64,000 nt of DNA from Asticcacaulis sp. AC466. GTDB taxonomy: Bacteria; Pseudomonadota; Alphaproteobacteria; Caulobacterales; Caulobacteraceae. The first letter of the stretch is position 1. Every line of letters begins with the position of its first letter. Position numbers and translations under genes: made by a program. The stretch is taken from NCBI RefSeq assembly GCF_000495815.1, contig NZ_AWGE01000022.1, forward strand, positions 21,204 to 85,203. Reading direction: 5' to 3'. Of this stretch, positions 62,396-64,000 are shown piece by piece. The notes beneath the pieces are model-generated. The model saw nothing but the letters and a program-made list of their open reading frames with translations, had not been told where the DNA came from and did not search any database.

Positions 62396-63442
62396 ATGAA
62401 GATAAGACTCGCCTGCGCACTTGTAAGCCTGTTGTTCATGGCCGCGCCAGCCTTAGCCCAAAGTCGCCTGGAAGCGGTTGAGATTCAATCGGCGCAGTTC
62501 TCACACAACAAGATTGGCACCTCGCCATTGCGTAAGGTGACGGTCTATCTTCCACCGCATTATGCCGAGGAGGGGCGGCGCTTTCCCGTGGTCTATTTCC
62601 TAAACACCTATGGTGAGGATGAGAGCGCGCCCTTTGCCAATCATGACGCCAAGACGCTTCTTGATGACGCGATAGACAAGGGACAATTGGGCGATGTGAT
62701 CGTGGTCACGGCCGATTTTCGCACAGCCCTTGGGACTTCCTGGTATGTCAATTCAACGGTCACCGGCAATTGGCAGGACTTTATGGTCAGGGAGCTTGTC
62801 CCCTATATCGACAGCCATTACCGCACCTTGGCAACCAATGCTTCACGGGCCGTTGTGGGGGACCGCATGGGCGGGCATGGGGCTATTCGCTTTGGAATGC
62901 AGTATCCGGATATTTTCGGCGTGGTCTATGCCCTGCATCCCGTGGGCACAGGCAATGGCATCCAGCCCGGATTTACGCGCGGCAACTGGCAGACCATCTA
63001 TGCAGCCAAGACTTTGGATGACCTGAAAACCGATATCTATTCCCCGATTTTCCTGAGCATCTATCAGGCGCACCTGCCTAATCCGGATAGCCCCCCCTTA
63101 TACGCCGACCTGCCCGTAAAGCTGGTGGATGGCAAGGCGGTGGTTGATCCGGTGCTGACGGCGCGTTTGCAGAACAGCTTTTCCCTTGATCACCTTATTC
63201 CCGTCTATGCCGCCAATCTGAAACGCCTGCGCGCCTTCAAGATCGACTGGGGGCGCAATGACACGCTTTATGACCACATCTATTCCAATCAGGCCTTCGT
63301 GCGTAAGCTCGATGAATATGACATCCCCTATGAGGCCGAGGAATATCACGGCGGATGGGGTGACAGGACGTGGGGGCCTGAGGGGCGTTTTGCGACGGAT
63401 GTTGTGCCGTTTCTGCAAAAGAATTTGCGGTCCAATCGGTGA
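62396..63442 (+). CDS. Putative esterase, nucleophile Ser replaced by Arg
   Basis: 348 aa with a signal peptide ending ALAQ. Fold of the esterase D/antigen-85-like family: TVYLPPHY, LVPYIDSHYRTLATNASR and the nucleophile elbow. The usual GxSMGG reads GDRMGG here: Arg157 (codon CGC at 62864) in place of Ser. The rest, including the HGGWGDR region with candidate His, is intact. Either inactive or using another mechanism. Third gene of the exported cluster. Confidence 0.8.
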   Translation: MKIRLACALVSLLFMAAPALAQSRLEAVEIQSAQFSHNKIGTSPLRKVTVYLPPHYAEEGRRFPVVYFLNTYGEDESAPFANHDAKTLLDDAIDKGQLGDVIVVTADFRTALGTSWYVNSTVTGNWQDFMVRELVPYIDSHYRTLATNASRAVVGDRMGGHGAIRFGMQYPDIFGVVYALHPVGTGNGIQPGFTRGNWQTIYAAKTLDDLKTDIYSPIFLSIYQAHLPNPDSPPLYADLPVKLVDGKAVVDPVLTARLQNSFSLDHLIPVYAANLKRLRAFKIDWGRNDTLYDHIYSNQAFVRKLDEYDIPYEAEEYHGGWGDRTWGPEGRFATDVVPFLQKNLRSNR

Positions 63443-63515
63443 TGTGCGCCGCTGCAAGGAGAGGCAGGAAACGGCAGCGGCAACGAAGCCTACGTGCGGA
63501 AGCCGCGCACGGCAC

Positions 63516-63545
63516 TCATCACGCCCCCCGCGCTTGTCCCACCAT
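63516..63545. repeat. Junction motif at the right end of the 4.6-kb cargo
   Basis: TCATCACGCCCCCCGCG then CTTGTCCCACCAT. Same motif as at 55584 and 48455 with a few changes. It is immediately followed by the 216-bp repeat that heads the GT39 gene. Confidence 0.55.
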
Positions 63546-63748
63546 ACCCGCCGCTCGTCCCTAAACGGTTGCCACTCATCCCCGTTCGTCCCAATCTCGC
63601 CGCCAGTAATGGCTTTGGGCTGGTCAGCTGAAAACGCAGATGGCAAGCAGGTGGCTCTTTAAGGAGACTGGGCCATGACGTTGAGTATGACTGCGACACC
63701 TTCACGGGCTAAAATCGATTATGTCGCCGCCGGATTGGCCGCTGCGGC
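63533..63748 (+). repeat. 216-bp direct repeat (copy 2), heads the intact GT39 gene
   Basis: About 96% identical to 58678-58893, including the AAGGAGA ribosome site and the first ~25 codons. The copies bracket 4.6 kb with the LytS/LytTR pair and three exported genes. Confidence 0.92.
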
Positions 63749-64000
63749 CTTTTGCCTTCATGCGGCGTTCGCGGGCAGTTACGACATCTTCCGTGACGAG
63801 CTGTACTTCATTGTGTGCGGGCAACATCCGGCCTTCGGCTATGCCGATCAGCCGCCGCTCGTGCCCCTGTTGTCGGCCGGGCTCTATGCCCTGGGCCACA
63901 GCGTCTGGATGCTGCGGCTTCCGGCGACCCTGGCCGCGGGAGCCCTGGCCTGGATCGCAGCGCGCGCCGCGCGGTCCTTGGGCGGCGACGGGGTCGCGGC
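63675..64000 (+). CDS. GT39/ArnT-like membrane glycosyltransferase, partial
   Basis: At least 108 codons, open to the end of the window. After a short basic head comes a membrane helix and the loop YDIFRDELYFIVCGQHPAFG followed by ADQPPLVPLL, the DE(L/I)Y and D-QPP signature of PMT/ArnT-type lipid-dependent glycosyltransferases. It probably transfers sugars from undecaprenyl phosphate to lipid A or proteins. Confidence 0.88.
   Translation, partial: MTLSMTATPSRAKIDYVAAGLAAAAFCLHAAFAGSYDIFRDELYFIVCGQHPAFGYADQPPLVPLLSAGLYALGHSVWMLRLPATLAAGALAWIAARAARSLGGDGVA

Overview
The window reads as chromosomal DNA of an alphaproteobacterium, most likely a Caulobacterales member of the Asticcacaulis kind. 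This rests on GC-rich codon use, many short exported proteins, GH95 and Sde182-type polysaccharide proteins, COQ7 and nadV; the genus is an inference. No rRNA, CRISPR array, transposase or integrase gene was found.

Layout. 0-9 kb: exported unknowns, an S9-type hydrolase, a divergent TetR/SDR pair with a clear operator, a divergent LysR/CMD pair and a Sde182-like protein. 9-12.6 kb: three AT-richer membrane proteins of unknown role. 12.9-17.4 kb: SdpR/SdpI-like pair, VOC protein, membrane protein, M23 peptidase, TolB-like protein. 17.5-24.2 kb: a scrambled accessory zone with a degenerate tRNA-Leu-like gene, a hexapeptide acetyltransferase with two extra copies of its 3' end, two paralogous 128-aa + 45-aa gene pairs and several orphan small genes. 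24.3-27.6 kb: a phage-type operon (DUF1376/YdaU, LexA-like HTH) divergent from an S24 (CI/LexA-type) repressor. 27.7-35.1 kb: small unknowns, a RelB/RelE-type toxin-antitoxin pair, COQ7, four copies of a palindromic repeat, and a second operon carrying the same operator as the S24 repressor. 35.7-45.6 kb: FAD monooxygenase, asd, VOC-pentapeptide fusion, a Crp/Fnr - receiver - histidine kinase cluster with three shared 15-bp palindromes, and a two-domain YncE/phosphatase-like protein. 45.7-49.5 kb: nadV and a radical SAM gene now split by an insertion. 49.5-55.8 kb: LysR, NmrA-like, esterase, an unknown gene and an inserted GH95 fucosidase. 56-58.5 kb: a C-protein-controlled type II restriction-modification system. 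58.7-63.7 kb: a LytS/LytTR pair and three exported proteins between 216-bp direct repeats, then the start of a GT39 glycosyltransferase that runs off the window.

The most unusual theme is recurrent: cargo genes lie between an intact host gene and a second copy of only its end. This is seen with the acetyltransferase, nadV, the gene at 52444, the GT39 gene (its 5' end), and in more degenerate form with the genes at 14440, 24282 and 31760. Three junctions share a ~29-nt sequence and a fourth has a diverged version. No recombinase is encoded, so the pattern may mark elements that integrate by recombination at gene ends. A second theme is a repressor regulon: the 18-bp operator (consensus RTTACG-N6-CGTAAY) sits at the S24 repressor promoter (26.75 kb) and again 6.8 kb away at 33.56 kb.
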